Source: JBDREC01 sp043820105 [NCBI: Pseudomonadota bacterium] (GTDB lineage Bacteria > Bdellovibrionota_F > JAHFAK01). Taken from it: a stretch of DNA of 64,000 bases. Within the stretch, counting starts at the first letter, position 1; each line of letters starts with the position of its first letter. Made by a program: the position numbers and the translations under genes. Of the stretch, positions 16,310 to 24,316 are shown in pieces. The DNA is taken from assembly GCA_043820105.1 (NCBI GenBank), contig JBDREC010000103.1:1-64000 (forward strand). The letters are read 5' to 3'. Below the pieces are notes generated by a model. It saw only the letters and a program-made list of their open reading frames with translations, had not been told where the DNA came from and ran no database searches.

Positions 16310-17026
16310 ATGACACAGGAATTTAAAGTAAACATAGATATTTTTGAAGGTCCAATGGATCTTTTGTTATATCTTATTAATAAAAATGAAATTGATATTT
16401 TTGATATTCCTATTGCAAAGATTACAGAAGAGTTCATTCTTTATCTTGATAAAATGAAAGAAATGAATATTGAGATTGCCTCTGAGTTTATTCTCATGGC
16501 AGCGACTCTCATGTATATTAAGTCGAAAATGCTTCTGCCTATTGAAGGAGAAGATGAAGCAGGTGAAGAACTTGATCCAAGAGCTGATCTAGTTGCTCAG
16601 CTGCTTGAGTATAAGAAGTTTAAAAATGCAGCTCAAGCATTTGAACAATTTAATAGACTTGATAGAGAAATATTTAAAAGACCTGAAGATGTGATTTTGC
16701 CGGATGAAGTTACTGTTGTTAGTGATCAAGTAGATATTTCCTTATTTGATTTGGTTGACGCCTTTCAAAAAGTCGTAAATAGGGTGAAATTAAAAGATGG
16801 TATTACTCTTGACCCTGAACGTTTTACAATTCAAGAAGGGATAGATAAAATTTTAAATAAATTAGAAGAGAAAAACCGCATCTATTTTGAAGATGTATTT
16901 GAAAATGTTTTTGATAAGATAGATCTGATTGTTTTATTTTTAGCACTTTTAGAGATTATTAAAGCAGGGCTTGTTAAAGTGTTTCAGGTGTCTGTAAATG
17001 AGCCAATAATTATAGAGAAGTCATAG
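16310..17026 (+). CDS. scpA: Segregation and condensation protein A
   Basis: The 238-residue ScpA (kleisin) bridges the SMC heads and binds ScpB during chromosome condensation and segregation. The N-terminus has the family signature DIFEGPMDLLLYLINKNEIDI. The segment LMAATLMYIKSKMLLP follows, and the winged-helix C-terminus ends in IVLFLALLEIIKAGLVKVFQ. Length is normal. The gene starts 46 bp after the M50 protease and 36 bp ahead of scpB, the conserved order. Confidence 0.96.
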   Translation: MTQEFKVNIDIFEGPMDLLLYLINKNEIDIFDIPIAKITEEFILYLDKMKEMNIEIASEFILMAATLMYIKSKMLLPIEGEDEAGEELDPRADLVAQLLEYKKFKNAAQAFEQFNRLDREIFKRPEDVILPDEVTVVSDQVDISLFDLVDAFQKVVNRVKLKDGITLDPERFTIQEGIDKILNKLEEKNRIYFEDVFENVFDKIDLIVLFLALLEIIKAGLVKVFQVSVNEPIIIEKS

Positions 17027-17062
17027 CTTAGCTTGTGGCTTGTAGCTTGTAGGGAAGAATAA

Positions 17063-17761
17063 ATGGAAAAAGAAAAAATTAAATCAATAATAGAATCAAT
17101 ACTTTTTGTTTCATCTGAACCTGTTTCTAATTCAAAACTTAGAGAGATTATTGGTAAAGACTATGGTGAAATAATTAAGGAAGCTATTGAAGAATTGGAA
17201 GAGGATTTTGATAAGGAATATCATGGCATAGCATTGGAGAATGTCGCGAATGGTTGGCAGTTTAGAACAAAAGAAGAAAATGCACAGTTTATAATAAATT
17301 TCAAGAAGATCAAACCACAAAGAATTTCTAAGGCTTCAATGGATACTCTGGCAATTATAGCTTATCAACAACCGATAACAAAAGCAGAGGTTGAAAAATT
17401 AAGAGGAGTTGATTCTTCTGGTGTTATAAAAATGCTGCTTGCCAGGAAATTAATTAGGATTATTGGGAAGAAAGAGGAAGCTGGTCGACCAATGATTTAT
17501 GGAACCTCTAGTTTTTTTCTTGAGTCGCTTGGTTTAAAGAATTTGAAAGATTTGCCTCCACTATCAGAGTTTGAAGAGGCTCAGGCAGTTTTGGATGAGG
17601 ATGAAGATTTAGAAGAGGGAGAAGTAGAAGTAGAGGTAGAGGAAGAAATAGAGAACAATGATAATGATGTCGTGCACGAACACGAGCACGTTCACGAGCA
17701 CGTTCACGAGCACGAGCACGAGCACGAGAAAGATGAGGGGGAGGAGATTGATGAAGATTAA
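17063..17761 (+). CDS. scpB: Segregation and condensation protein B with a His-Glu repeat tail
   Basis: The 232-residue ScpB has two winged-helix domains (about 1-165): KIKSIIESILFVSSEPVS at the start, then MDTLAIIAYQQPITKAEVEK and DSSGVIKMLLARKLIRIIG. After about residue 175 comes an acidic low-complexity tail ending in alternating His-Glu/His-Val units (HEHEHVHEHVHEHEHEHEK). It is encoded by tandem CACGAG/CACGTT hexamers at 17674-17730. The core is normal; the tail is not a family feature and could bind metal ions. The last 11 bases overlap rluB, whose ribosome-binding site lies inside the tail codons. Confidence 0.95.
   Translation: MEKEKIKSIIESILFVSSEPVSNSKLREIIGKDYGEIIKEAIEELEEDFDKEYHGIALENVANGWQFRTKEENAQFIINFKKIKPQRISKASMDTLAIIAYQQPITKAEVEKLRGVDSSGVIKMLLARKLIRIIGKKEEAGRPMIYGTSSFFLESLGLKNLKDLPPLSEFEEAQAVLDEDEDLEEGEVEVEVEEEIENNDNDVVHEHEHVHEHVHEHEHEHEKDEGEEIDED
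17674..17730 (+). repeat. CACGAG/CACGTT hexamer repeat inside scpB
   Basis: Nine or so hexamers of the form CACGAG or CACGTT encode alternating His and Glu or Val near the scpB C-terminus. The repeat is far more GC-rich than its surroundings and is a likely site of length variation by slippage in multiples of six, which keeps the frame. Confidence 0.85.
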
Positions 17762-18473
17762 GATAGCGAAATATTTGGCTGATTGTGGGATAGCTTCTAG
17801 AAGGAAATCTGAAGAATATATTTTACAAGGGCTTGTTAAGGTTAATGGCAAGGTTTGTAAAAACGTGGCTGAAAGAGTTGATCCTTCAGAGGATAGTATT
17901 AAATATAGAAATAGGATGCTTACTAGTACAGCTCCAAAATTATATTATTTAATAAATAAACCTAGAAATGTTATTTCAACTTGTGCAGATGAACATGGGA
18001 GAAAGACTGTTCTTGAGCTATTGCCAAAGCTAAAATCAACTGTTCGGCTTTTTCCAGTTGGTAGGCTGGATTACGATTCAAATGGTCTTATGCTTTTAAC
18101 TAATGATGGAGAGCTTGCAAATAAATTAATGCACCCAACTTATAAGTTTGATAAGGTCTATGAAGTAAAGTTATTTAAAAAGGATACTCCTGATAAAATT
18201 AAAGAAAAATTAGAAAAAGGAGTGAAGTTAGATGATGGCTTTGCAAAAGCCGAGGCAGTCAAAATAGCTAAAGTTACTCCCCAGTACATTTGGCTTAAGA
18301 TTACTTTAAAAGAAGGCAGAAATCATATTATCAAAAGACTTTGCGATGCCTTTGGATACAAATCCTTACGAATCAAGAGAGTTAGTATGGGGCCTTTGTC
18401 TGTTAAAGGAATTACCTCTGGTGGTTATAGAACTTTGTTTAAGAAAGAGAAAGAAGTTTTGGGGATTCTTTAG
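17751..18473 (+). CDS. rluB: 23S rRNA pseudouridine synthase, RluB/RsuA family
   Basis: The 240-residue enzyme has an N-terminal S4 RNA-binding domain (KIAKYLADCGIASRRKSEEY) and a pseudouridine-synthase domain. The catalytic Asp motif is GRLDYDSNGLMLLTNDGELA, followed by EGRNHIIKRLCDAFG. I start at ATG 17751 because GGGGAGGAG lies just upstream; the frame extends further back only through the scpB tail repeats. The order scpA-scpB-rluB is widely conserved. RluB modifies helix 89 of 23S rRNA; an RsuA-like role on 16S rRNA cannot be excluded. Confidence 0.94.
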   Translation: MKIKIAKYLADCGIASRRKSEEYILQGLVKVNGKVCKNVAERVDPSEDSIKYRNRMLTSTAPKLYYLINKPRNVISTCADEHGRKTVLELLPKLKSTVRLFPVGRLDYDSNGLMLLTNDGELANKLMHPTYKFDKVYEVKLFKKDTPDKIKEKLEKGVKLDDGFAKAEAVKIAKVTPQYIWLKITLKEGRNHIIKRLCDAFGYKSLRIKRVSMGPLSVKGITSGGYRTLFKKEKEVLGIL

Positions 18474-18557
18474 TTGCTGGTGATGAAAATGTTATATTGG
18501 TAAGCTCGCAATTTTTTAATATCAATTAATAATCTAATAAAAATTTTTATGTATTCT

Positions 18558-18611
18558 CTTAACTCTTAATCTTTAATCTTTAATTTTAAATTTTGAATTT
18601 TGAATTTTGAA
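18558..18611. repeat. Degenerate tandem repeat, TTTGAATT/TAATCTTT type
   Basis: Units of 7-8 bases (CTTAACT, CTTAATCT, TTAATCT, then TTTTGAAT three times) run between the convergent rluB and trpS genes. Related units lie at 22690-22727 and 30062-30112. The tract is intergenic and could serve as a separator or be a slippage product. Confidence 0.7.
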
Positions 18612-18616
18612 TTAAT

Positions 18617-19609
18617 TCATATCTTCCTTCCCAATCCTAATTTATTCTCAACCTTTTTTAGCTTCTTATAAGAAATATTATTTGCTTTTTCTGCTCCAGC
18701 ATCAAGAATTTCGGCAAGTTTATCTGAGTTTCTTATTTCATTAAATCTGTCCTGGATTGGTTTAATCTTTTCAACTACAATATTTGCTAGATCTTGTTTA
18801 AAGGTTCCATAATTTGAACCTTCATACTTTTTTTCAATTTCTTCAAATTTTAACTCAGTAAAAACTGAATAAATGGACATAAGATTTGCAATGCCTGGTT
18901 TTTTATCTTTATCAAATTTCACTTCAGTTCCTGAATCAGTTACTGCTGATTTTACCTTTTTCTCAATTCTTTTTAAGTCATCAAGCAAAAGAATATAACC
19001 TTTGTCAGAATCATCAGATTTGCTCATTTTTTTTGTGGGATCTTGCAAGTCAGCAATTCTTGCTCCAACATTAGGAATGAAGGTTTCAGGTAAAGTAAAG
19101 ATGTCACCATATTTGTTATTGAAACGTTGTACAAGCTCTCTGGTAAGCTCAACATGTTGTTTTTGATCATCTCCAACAGGAACAAGGTCAGCATCATATA
19201 AAATAATGTCAGCTGCCATTAGGGAAGGGTAGGTAAATAGGCCAGCTGACAAGGCTTTTTCAGATCCATTTCTTGTTTTATCCTTAAATTGGGTCATTCT
19301 ATTTAATTCACCCATATAAGTATGACATTCCATGATCCAGCCAAGTTGGGCGTGTGCTGGAACTTCTGATTGGATAAAGATTGTAGACTTCTCAGGATCA
19401 ATTCCGCAGGCAATGTATAAGGCAGCTATATCCAGAATCCTTTTTCTAAGTTCAAGTTTTTCCTGTGGAACTGTGATTGCATGCTGATCAACAATGCAGA
19501 AAAAACATTCATGCTGGTCTTGAAGTTTTACAAAGTTTCTAATTGCGCCAATATAGTTTCCTAGTGTTAAATCGCCAGAGGGCTTAATGCCAGAAAGAAT
19601 TCGAGCCAT
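18617..19609 (-). CDS. trpS: Tryptophanyl-tRNA synthetase
   Basis: The 330-residue class I synthetase charges tRNA-Trp. The HIGH-type motif is in SGDLTLGNYIGAIRNFV near residue 10, and the KMSKS motif is KKMSKSDDSDKGYI near residue 195. EVPAHAQLGWIMEC and MAADIILYDADLVPVGDDQKQH are also characteristic. Length is normal. It is convergent with rluB. Confidence 0.97.
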   Translation of the reverse strand: MARILSGIKPSGDLTLGNYIGAIRNFVKLQDQHECFFCIVDQHAITVPQEKLELRKRILDIAALYIACGIDPEKSTIFIQSEVPAHAQLGWIMECHTYMGELNRMTQFKDKTRNGSEKALSAGLFTYPSLMAADIILYDADLVPVGDDQKQHVELTRELVQRFNNKYGDIFTLPETFIPNVGARIADLQDPTKKMSKSDDSDKGYILLLDDLKRIEKKVKSAVTDSGTEVKFDKDKKPGIANLMSIYSVFTELKFEEIEKKYEGSNYGTFKQDLANIVVEKIKPIQDRFNEIRNSDKLAEILDAGAEKANNISYKKLKKVENKLGLGRKI

Positions 19610-19676
19610 TTTTACTTACCTATTTCATTTACATCCTTTGATGATTATTCATGATTAGATAGAATGCAAGAGAAAA

Positions 19677-20300
19677 TTAGTTTTTAGTCAATCTTTGCGC
19701 TACTTCAAAAATATTGCTATCTGCAATTGCTTTAAGCTTTTTTTTAATAATTCTTGAGTAGTATTCTGCTTCTGTTTTATTCAAATATTCATTATTTAGT
19801 TTTTTTAGAATGATTTGTTTTTGTTTTTTTGAAAATAAAATTGATAGATTGTGTTGAAAAGCAAGCTCATTTTTAGCAAGCTCTTTTTGTAATATTAGCT
19901 CTTGTTTGTTTCTTTTATATAGCTTGAAAAGGTCATAATATTTATCTTTTTCTTGAGAAGATAATGGTTGATTTGTTTTATCTGGGCCAAGGTGTGACTC
20001 AATTAAATTGCTTAGAGGTGTTTTTATTTGTAATTCTGTCCAAATTGAACATAATTTATTGAGAAAAATATTAGAAAAATTTTTAACATTAAAATATTCT
20101 GCACTTTTCGGATTTGTATTAAGGTTTAATATATAAAAAGGTAATATATCTTTGAGTCTTTCATTGTCAGAAGCTAATATAAAATGAATAATATCTTGAT
20201 CGAGTTTTTCAATGTTTGTTTGTATTAAATCAATTCCTTTTGTTCCCAGGTAAGAGGAAATTAATTTATCTAGTGCCAGGTTTTTATTAATTTTTGACAT
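19677..20300 (-). CDS. Hypothetical protein partnered with a nucleotidyltransferase
   Basis: This 207-residue, lysine-rich, mostly helical protein has no family I can name. Its first 31 bases overlap the end of the upstream nucleotidyltransferase gene, so the two are almost certainly translated as a pair. The second half (about 120-190) is a charged helix-rich stretch (YDLFKLYKRNKQELILQKEL) and could be a coiled coil. The two-gene overlap recalls antitoxin/toxin or AbiE-like pairs, but neither a helix-turn-helix nor a toxin motif can be shown here. Confidence 0.6.
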   Translation of the reverse strand: MSKINKNLALDKLISSYLGTKGIDLIQTNIEKLDQDIIHFILASDNERLKDILPFYILNLNTNPKSAEYFNVKNFSNIFLNKLCSIWTELQIKTPLSNLIESHLGPDKTNQPLSSQEKDKYYDLFKLYKRNKQELILQKELAKNELAFQHNLSILFSKKQKQIILKKLNNEYLNKTEAEYYSRIIKKKLKAIADSNIFEVAQRLTKN

Positions 20301-20878
20301 TGCTTATTTGTCTCTTTATCAGTTTTTATTAATCTTAAAAAATATTCTATATTACTTTTCGCAAGATCTAATGAGTGCATAGAAATTTTAAAGGTTTCCA
20401 TGTACTGATTTATTAATTCTAAAGCATTAATATGAAAATGCTCAAAACATATAATTGAATCATCAATATCTCTTTTAGCGGAGCGAAACAGCTTTGTAAT
20501 TATCAAGTCCAATGGATTAAGACATAATAATGCTAATTTTCTGGTTTTTAAAATTTGTATTGAGTTTTTATTTGAGTCCTGGGTTAATTGGGTTGAGAAA
20601 ATATATCCAGCTTTAAATAAATAAAATCTATATTGATAAACAGGGGATGTATCCCATGAAAACGATGATGTTTTGCTAAAGCCCAGGTCATTAAAAGTGT
20701 TTGTAATTATTTCATAATCTTTATTAAAAGGAATATCAAAATCAATATCAATTGTTGAATCTTTCAAATCAAGCAGTGTCAAAGCAGTTCCTCCAACTGC
20801 TACCATGGTGACTTTTTGTTTAAAGTACTTTGAAACTTCCTTTAAAAGGGAAATAAGATCAGATTTGTATATATTCAT
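20270..20878 (-). CDS. Nucleotidyltransferase-fold protein (DUF6036/AbiEii-like)
   Basis: This 202-residue protein has a minimal nucleotidyltransferase core. VAVGGTALTLLDLKDSTIDI contains the GG-x-AL loop, followed by the DIDFDIP Asp pair. Next comes a KLALLCLNPLDLIITKLFRS segment typical of the DUF6036/AbiEii-like group, and a conserved DIDDSIICFEHF. Proteins of this kind occur in type IV toxin-antitoxin pairs and in accessory loci. The 3' end overlaps the downstream gene by 31 bases. An active enzyme would transfer an NMP to a protein or RNA target that is not identified here. Confidence 0.65.
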   Translation of the reverse strand: MNIYKSDLISLLKEVSKYFKQKVTMVAVGGTALTLLDLKDSTIDIDFDIPFNKDYEIITNTFNDLGFSKTSSFSWDTSPVYQYRFYLFKAGYIFSTQLTQDSNKNSIQILKTRKLALLCLNPLDLIITKLFRSAKRDIDDSIICFEHFHINALELINQYMETFKISMHSLDLAKSNIEYFLRLIKTDKETNKQCQKLIKTWH

Positions 20879-20935
20879 ACAAATTATTGTATAAAATTAA
20901 ACAAATAATGTCAGGCGAGAATTGTTTCTATGTTT

Positions 20936-20960
20936 TAGCTTGTAGCTGGTAGCTTGTAGG
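20936..20960. repeat. Degenerate TAGCTTG repeat
   Basis: TTTTAGCTTGTAGCTGGTAGCTTGTAGG lies between the nucleotidyltransferase gene and the thrombospondin-repeat lipoprotein. The same units occur at 17026-17053 and, as a perfect palindrome, at 26571-26595. Confidence 0.65.
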
Positions 20961-21051
20961 GGGGAAAAGAATTATCCTAGCCGTGATTATGTGTTTGTTA
21001 CTAAATTTCTAGATCATTGAGAATTGAAAATTGCTTGTTGATTATTGATTA

Positions 21052-22422
21052 TTACTCTTCAGTAGATTCGGCTGTATCTTCTTCAGCGTTATATGTTAAA
21101 CTTTCAACAGTGGGTCTTGGTAAGAGATTTTGATATTTTCCATATGTGTGGATTGCACAATCTCTACCATCACCAGTACCAAAAAAGCCTATTCCTACCA
21201 TAACACATTCATTGTCATCGCAGTTATCAAGGTCTGACAAGGAAAAAGTAACATCTGCAGAACCTGCATCTGTGCCAGCTTCTTTCGTCTTATCAGCTTC
21301 TGATTTTTCTGTTTCTAACCAACCGTAAGATGTGGAACCAAGTGAATTCCATTCATCTTTAATTTTTCTTGTATAAAAAGTGCCTTCTAAATTGCAATCT
21401 TCACCTGATAAGCCAAGACCTGTTAATACGGCACTTGGACTATCACTAACGTCGATCATTGTATCCGGTTCATCTCCAATGCAACCTTCCCAGACCTTTC
21501 CATCACCAGTAAAGCCAACTTCAGCTGTGAGAGTTTCTCCTAATTCTCCACTGGGATATAATATTTTATAAAGTACTTTTACACATTGAACATCATCACA
21601 ATTATCACAACCAGCATCGCTAGTGGCTGCTATTTCTAGGCCTGTTATAAGCTTATCGTCATTTTCTGTTGCATCAATATACATTTCAGATTCCAGAAAT
21701 GTTCCTAATCCATCATAAAAAGTATCACCACTAAATTCACCTTGTACTTCAATAATCATATCTTCAAGATCTAAAGTAATATCTTCTGTTAAATTAGTTT
21801 CACATTCAAAGAACATTGTTTCATAATATTCTTCACCATCTATTGCATTTGCTTCGTATAGCCTGTAAGTTATTGTTCCACAGCATTCGCTTTCAGATAA
21901 AGCATCTGGGCAATCTTCGCAGGCATCACCAAGGCCATCAATATCAGCGTCTGCCTGGTCTTCATTTGGAATATATCTACAGTTATCAATTGAGTTTTCT
22001 ATATTATCCAAATCATCATCATCTTCTTCACATACATCACCGACTCCGTTTTCATCTTCATCAAGTTGATCTTCATTAGCTGTGTTTGGGCAATTATCAT
22101 CAACATCATTAATAGTATCACCATCTGTGTCGATGTTATCCATAGCTTCTTCACAAGTAGTAGCACATGCCAGATAGTCTTCTTTGTCTAGAATTGGATC
22201 ATATTCAGTTGAGCATTCAATTACACATTGAGTATAGACTTCATCAGGCGGATCAGTATCACCATCGCCATCACCATCACCATCACCACCATCACCGTCC
22301 CCATCACCATCGCCGCCTGGCACTTGATCGCGTGCTGTTGATTTTGCACAACTTGTAAAAGATGAAGCCACTAATGAGAAAGCCAAAAGTAGCAAAAATA
22401 GAATAAATAATTTCTTTAGCAT
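21052..22422 (-). CDS. Lipoprotein with a Gly-Asp linker and thrombospondin type 3 repeats
   Basis: This 456-residue surface lipoprotein starts at ATG 22422 (MLKKLFILFLL), eight bases after GGAGG. A lipobox-like SFTSC is followed by a (GD)n linker at about 30-55. Next come Ca2+-binding thrombospondin type 3 repeats: DTDGDTINDVDDNCPN, DEDENGVGDVC and DADIDGLGDACEDCPD. A Cys-rich beta domain follows (ESECCGTITY, CDNCDDVQC, DNCDDNECVMVGIG), and the end is acidic with no sorting tail. Such proteins are typical of Myxococcota-like and related Gram-negative bacteria; the function is probably adhesion or envelope structure. It stands alone with repeats on both sides. Confidence 0.85.
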   Translation of the reverse strand: MLKKLFILFLLLLAFSLVASSFTSCAKSTARDQVPGGDGDGDGDGGDGDGDGDGDTDPPDEVYTQCVIECSTEYDPILDKEDYLACATTCEEAMDNIDTDGDTINDVDDNCPNTANEDQLDEDENGVGDVCEEDDDDLDNIENSIDNCRYIPNEDQADADIDGLGDACEDCPDALSESECCGTITYRLYEANAIDGEEYYETMFFECETNLTEDITLDLEDMIIEVQGEFSGDTFYDGLGTFLESEMYIDATENDDKLITGLEIAATSDAGCDNCDDVQCVKVLYKILYPSGELGETLTAEVGFTGDGKVWEGCIGDEPDTMIDVSDSPSAVLTGLGLSGEDCNLEGTFYTRKIKDEWNSLGSTSYGWLETEKSEADKTKEAGTDAGSADVTFSLSDLDNCDDNECVMVGIGFFGTGDGRDCAIHTYGKYQNLLPRPTVESLTYNAEEDTAESTEE

Positions 22423-22485
22423 GATCATATCCTCCAATTTCTAAGTAAATGTGCAAAAAACTTAAATTTAGTTTCTTGCGTCTAT

Positions 22486-22552
22486 CTAAGATAATACACT
22501 ATTTTTACAATTATCTTAGTTTGAGCCTTTGTTTTATAGTGTATAGGTGCAA
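22486..22552. other. Possible pseudoknot/hairpin upstream of the lipoprotein gene
   Basis: CTAAGATAAT (22486-22495) and ATTATCTTAG (22510-22519) form a perfect 10-bp stem. The loop contains ACACTA, which can pair with TAGTGT about 30 bases further on. This would give an H-type pseudoknot in a transcript reading toward the lipoprotein start at 22422. It could equally be a protein-binding palindrome. The rest of 22423-22984 shows only repeats and a short gene remnant. Confidence 0.35.
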
Positions 22553-22689
22553 ATATGATGCCGAATATTAGGCTGGGGAAAAATAACAATAAAATCAATG
22601 GGATGTGTTTTGTTGCCAACTCTTTTTTATGTTAAATGCGGTAGTATATCTAACGTTTTTTTACATTTTAGTATCCACAAATTAAATCC

Positions 22690-22727
22690 AAATAATAATC
22701 CAAAATCCAAAATTCAAAATCCAAAAT
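22690..22727. repeat. Degenerate CCAAAATC tandem repeat
   Basis: AATAATCCAAAATCC, AAAATTCAAAATCC and AAAATT run next to the remnant at 22727-22801. The period is 8-9 bases, similar in style to the repeat at 18558-18611. Confidence 0.6.
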
Positions 22728-22801
22728 TAATCCTCACTTGTAGATCCTTCTTCATAGTCTGGATTATCTGTAGCTGATTGAACTTCAACATCTTGTATAA
22801 C
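22727..22801 (-). pseudogene. C-terminal remnant of an acidic exported protein
   Basis: A minus-strand frame of 24 codons without a start ends at 22727 and reads VIQDVEVQSATDNPDYEEGS then TSED. The acidic, Ser/Thr-rich end resembles the tail of the neighbouring thrombospondin-repeat lipoprotein (EEDTAESTEE). A stop codon lies directly upstream. I infer the last piece of a deleted paralogue; it is too short to prove. Confidence 0.3.
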
Positions 22802-22984
22802 TTAAAAATCATGATATTCATAGAACATGTTAAATAATATAAAGCAAAGGATGTGCCATAAATAAAGTTTTAATATTAGTATTTAATTATCAGATAGTTA
22901 CAGATCCTGGCCTGGAAATTATAATTCCAAAGAAGGGATTGATTCTTTATTAATTTTGAATGGTGACTGATGACAGGTGACCAA

Positions 22985-24178
22985 TTAACCCCTTGTTCCC
23001 TTGTTCCCTTGGGCTCTTGTTCTCTTAACCAAAACCTTAGCCCAAATCTGCCTTCTCCTCCCCCATAAAATCATAGGACAGATCAATAGTATCATCATCA
23101 TCAGATCAATTGTATCAGGATTAGAATTTATATATGCACAACCAGAACCATCACTAACACTCCAGCCTGAACCTGATGAAGATCCATAGTAATTTCCACC
23201 ACCTGAATCAAAAACTTTAAAAGCTTTTTCTAATTTATCTTCAATACCTGCAGAGTTTGCAACTATTACATGATATTCTCCTTCTTTTGCACCTCTTAAA
23301 TCAGCTTCACCGCTCATTGTCTGGCCATCTGAGTCAATTCTTATATTTCTTACAACTATTGCATCATCTTCTGAACCATCTTTAATAAGTCTAATTGATG
23401 ATGTTTCCTTGAATTTAGACCCAGTTATTGAAGAAAGGGAAATTGTACCTGTGTTTGTTCCTGAAGATGGAGATATTCCTTCAAGAATTGGTTCAATTGG
23501 ATCAATTGATGGATAAAGATGCAGAATTCCGTTCATGTCATCATCTTCTAAAGACCTTGCATTTGTTGCACCAGGACTCGCTGCATAATACATTGTAGCA
23601 GCCCTTTCAAGTGAAGAGGCATCAGGAGACTCTGAATTATGATCAAGACCATAAAAATGGCCCGCTTCATGTGTAATAATATTTTGAATATCTATTTTTG
23701 AAGTATAAGAATCAGAATCTGAATCAACTACTGACCAATCAAAGTATTCACAATTAATGTGGATGTCTGAATCTAATATTTCATCATTTTTAAAACTTGA
23801 AACTGTTACAGCTAATGCGTGTTCACTAGGGTGAAAATCAAGGTTTTGCCAGCCATCGCTAACTGCTTCAATTACATTGTGTCCATCATTATCAGAGTTT
23901 GATCTATCTGTTAATCCAAGGTAATAAGCTTGCACATCAGTGCCTGGAACTTGTGCCCATGTATTCATTGAATTTTTTAAAGCATTTATTGAATCAGTCT
24001 TATTTACATTTGTTCCAGAGCATTTTGAAAAAACATTTTCATTTATTTCGTAAGTTACTTCATTTTCTTGCCATTTTAGTTCTTTTCCATCATTTAAAAT
24101 TACTGTGAAAGCTATAGAATGTGTTAGAAGGGCTAGGTTAAGGCCAGCAACGATTATGAAAAAGAAATATTTCTTCAT
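22985..24178 (-). CDS. Secreted matrixin-like zinc metalloprotease with a C-terminal sorting tail
   Basis: This 397-residue protein has a signal peptide (about 1-24) and a matrixin-type domain. The zinc motif is THEAGHFYGLDH (HExxHxxGxxH), followed by AATMYYAASPG with the Met of the Met-turn. An IPT/TIG-like beta domain follows (ILEGISPSSGTNTGTIS). The end has a Gly/Ser stretch, a Cys (SGCAYINSN), a hydrophobic helix and RRR, which resembles MYXO-CTERM-type sorting signals. The last 13 residues after the basic cluster (KRTRAQGNKGTRG) are encoded by the CTTGTTCCC repeat, so the original stop was probably earlier. Catalytic residues look intact. Confidence 0.85.
   Translation of the reverse strand: MKKYFFFIIVAGLNLALLTHSIAFTVILNDGKELKWQENEVTYEINENVFSKCSGTNVNKTDSINALKNSMNTWAQVPGTDVQAYYLGLTDRSNSDNDGHNVIEAVSDGWQNLDFHPSEHALAVTVSSFKNDEILDSDIHINCEYFDWSVVDSDSDSYTSKIDIQNIITHEAGHFYGLDHNSESPDASSLERAATMYYAASPGATNARSLEDDDMNGILHLYPSIDPIEPILEGISPSSGTNTGTISLSSITGSKFKETSSIRLIKDGSEDDAIVVRNIRIDSDGQTMSGEADLRGAKEGEYHVIVANSAGIEDKLEKAFKVFDSGGGNYYGSSSGSGWSVSDGSGCAYINSNPDTIDLMMMILLICPMILWGRRRQIWAKVLVKRTRAQGNKGTRG
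22986..23030. repeat. CTTGTTCCC tandem repeat overlapping the protease 3' end
   Basis: CCCCTTGTTCCCTTGTTCCC continues into TTGGGCTCTTGTTCTCTT. The period is about 10 bases. The repeat supplies the last codons of the metalloprotease gene on the minus strand. Confidence 0.75.
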
Positions 24179-24316
24179 AGGAAAAACCTATCCTTTTGTT
24201 TCTTGTTCTTACAAAAATTGAAGAAAAATATAACTTTTTCAAAGCCCAAATTCTTTTTAGTAAATCTCAAAATTTTAAAACTCCTAAACTAATAGAAGTT
24301 TTTAAATTATAAGACT

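Noticed and set aside
17609-17851. Minus-strand ORF rich in Leu and Val across scpB and rluB
   Set aside because: It is the reverse reading of the CACGAG repeat and the conserved ends of scpB and rluB.
18558-18611. CRISPR-like array
   Set aside because: Units of 7-10 bases without spacers of uniform length and no cas genes in the window; these are simple degenerate tandem repeats.
22167-22358. Plus-strand ORF with long poly-His stretches
   Set aside because: It is the complement of the Gly-Asp repeat codons of the lipoprotein on the minus strand; it has no ribosome-binding site and no support of its own.
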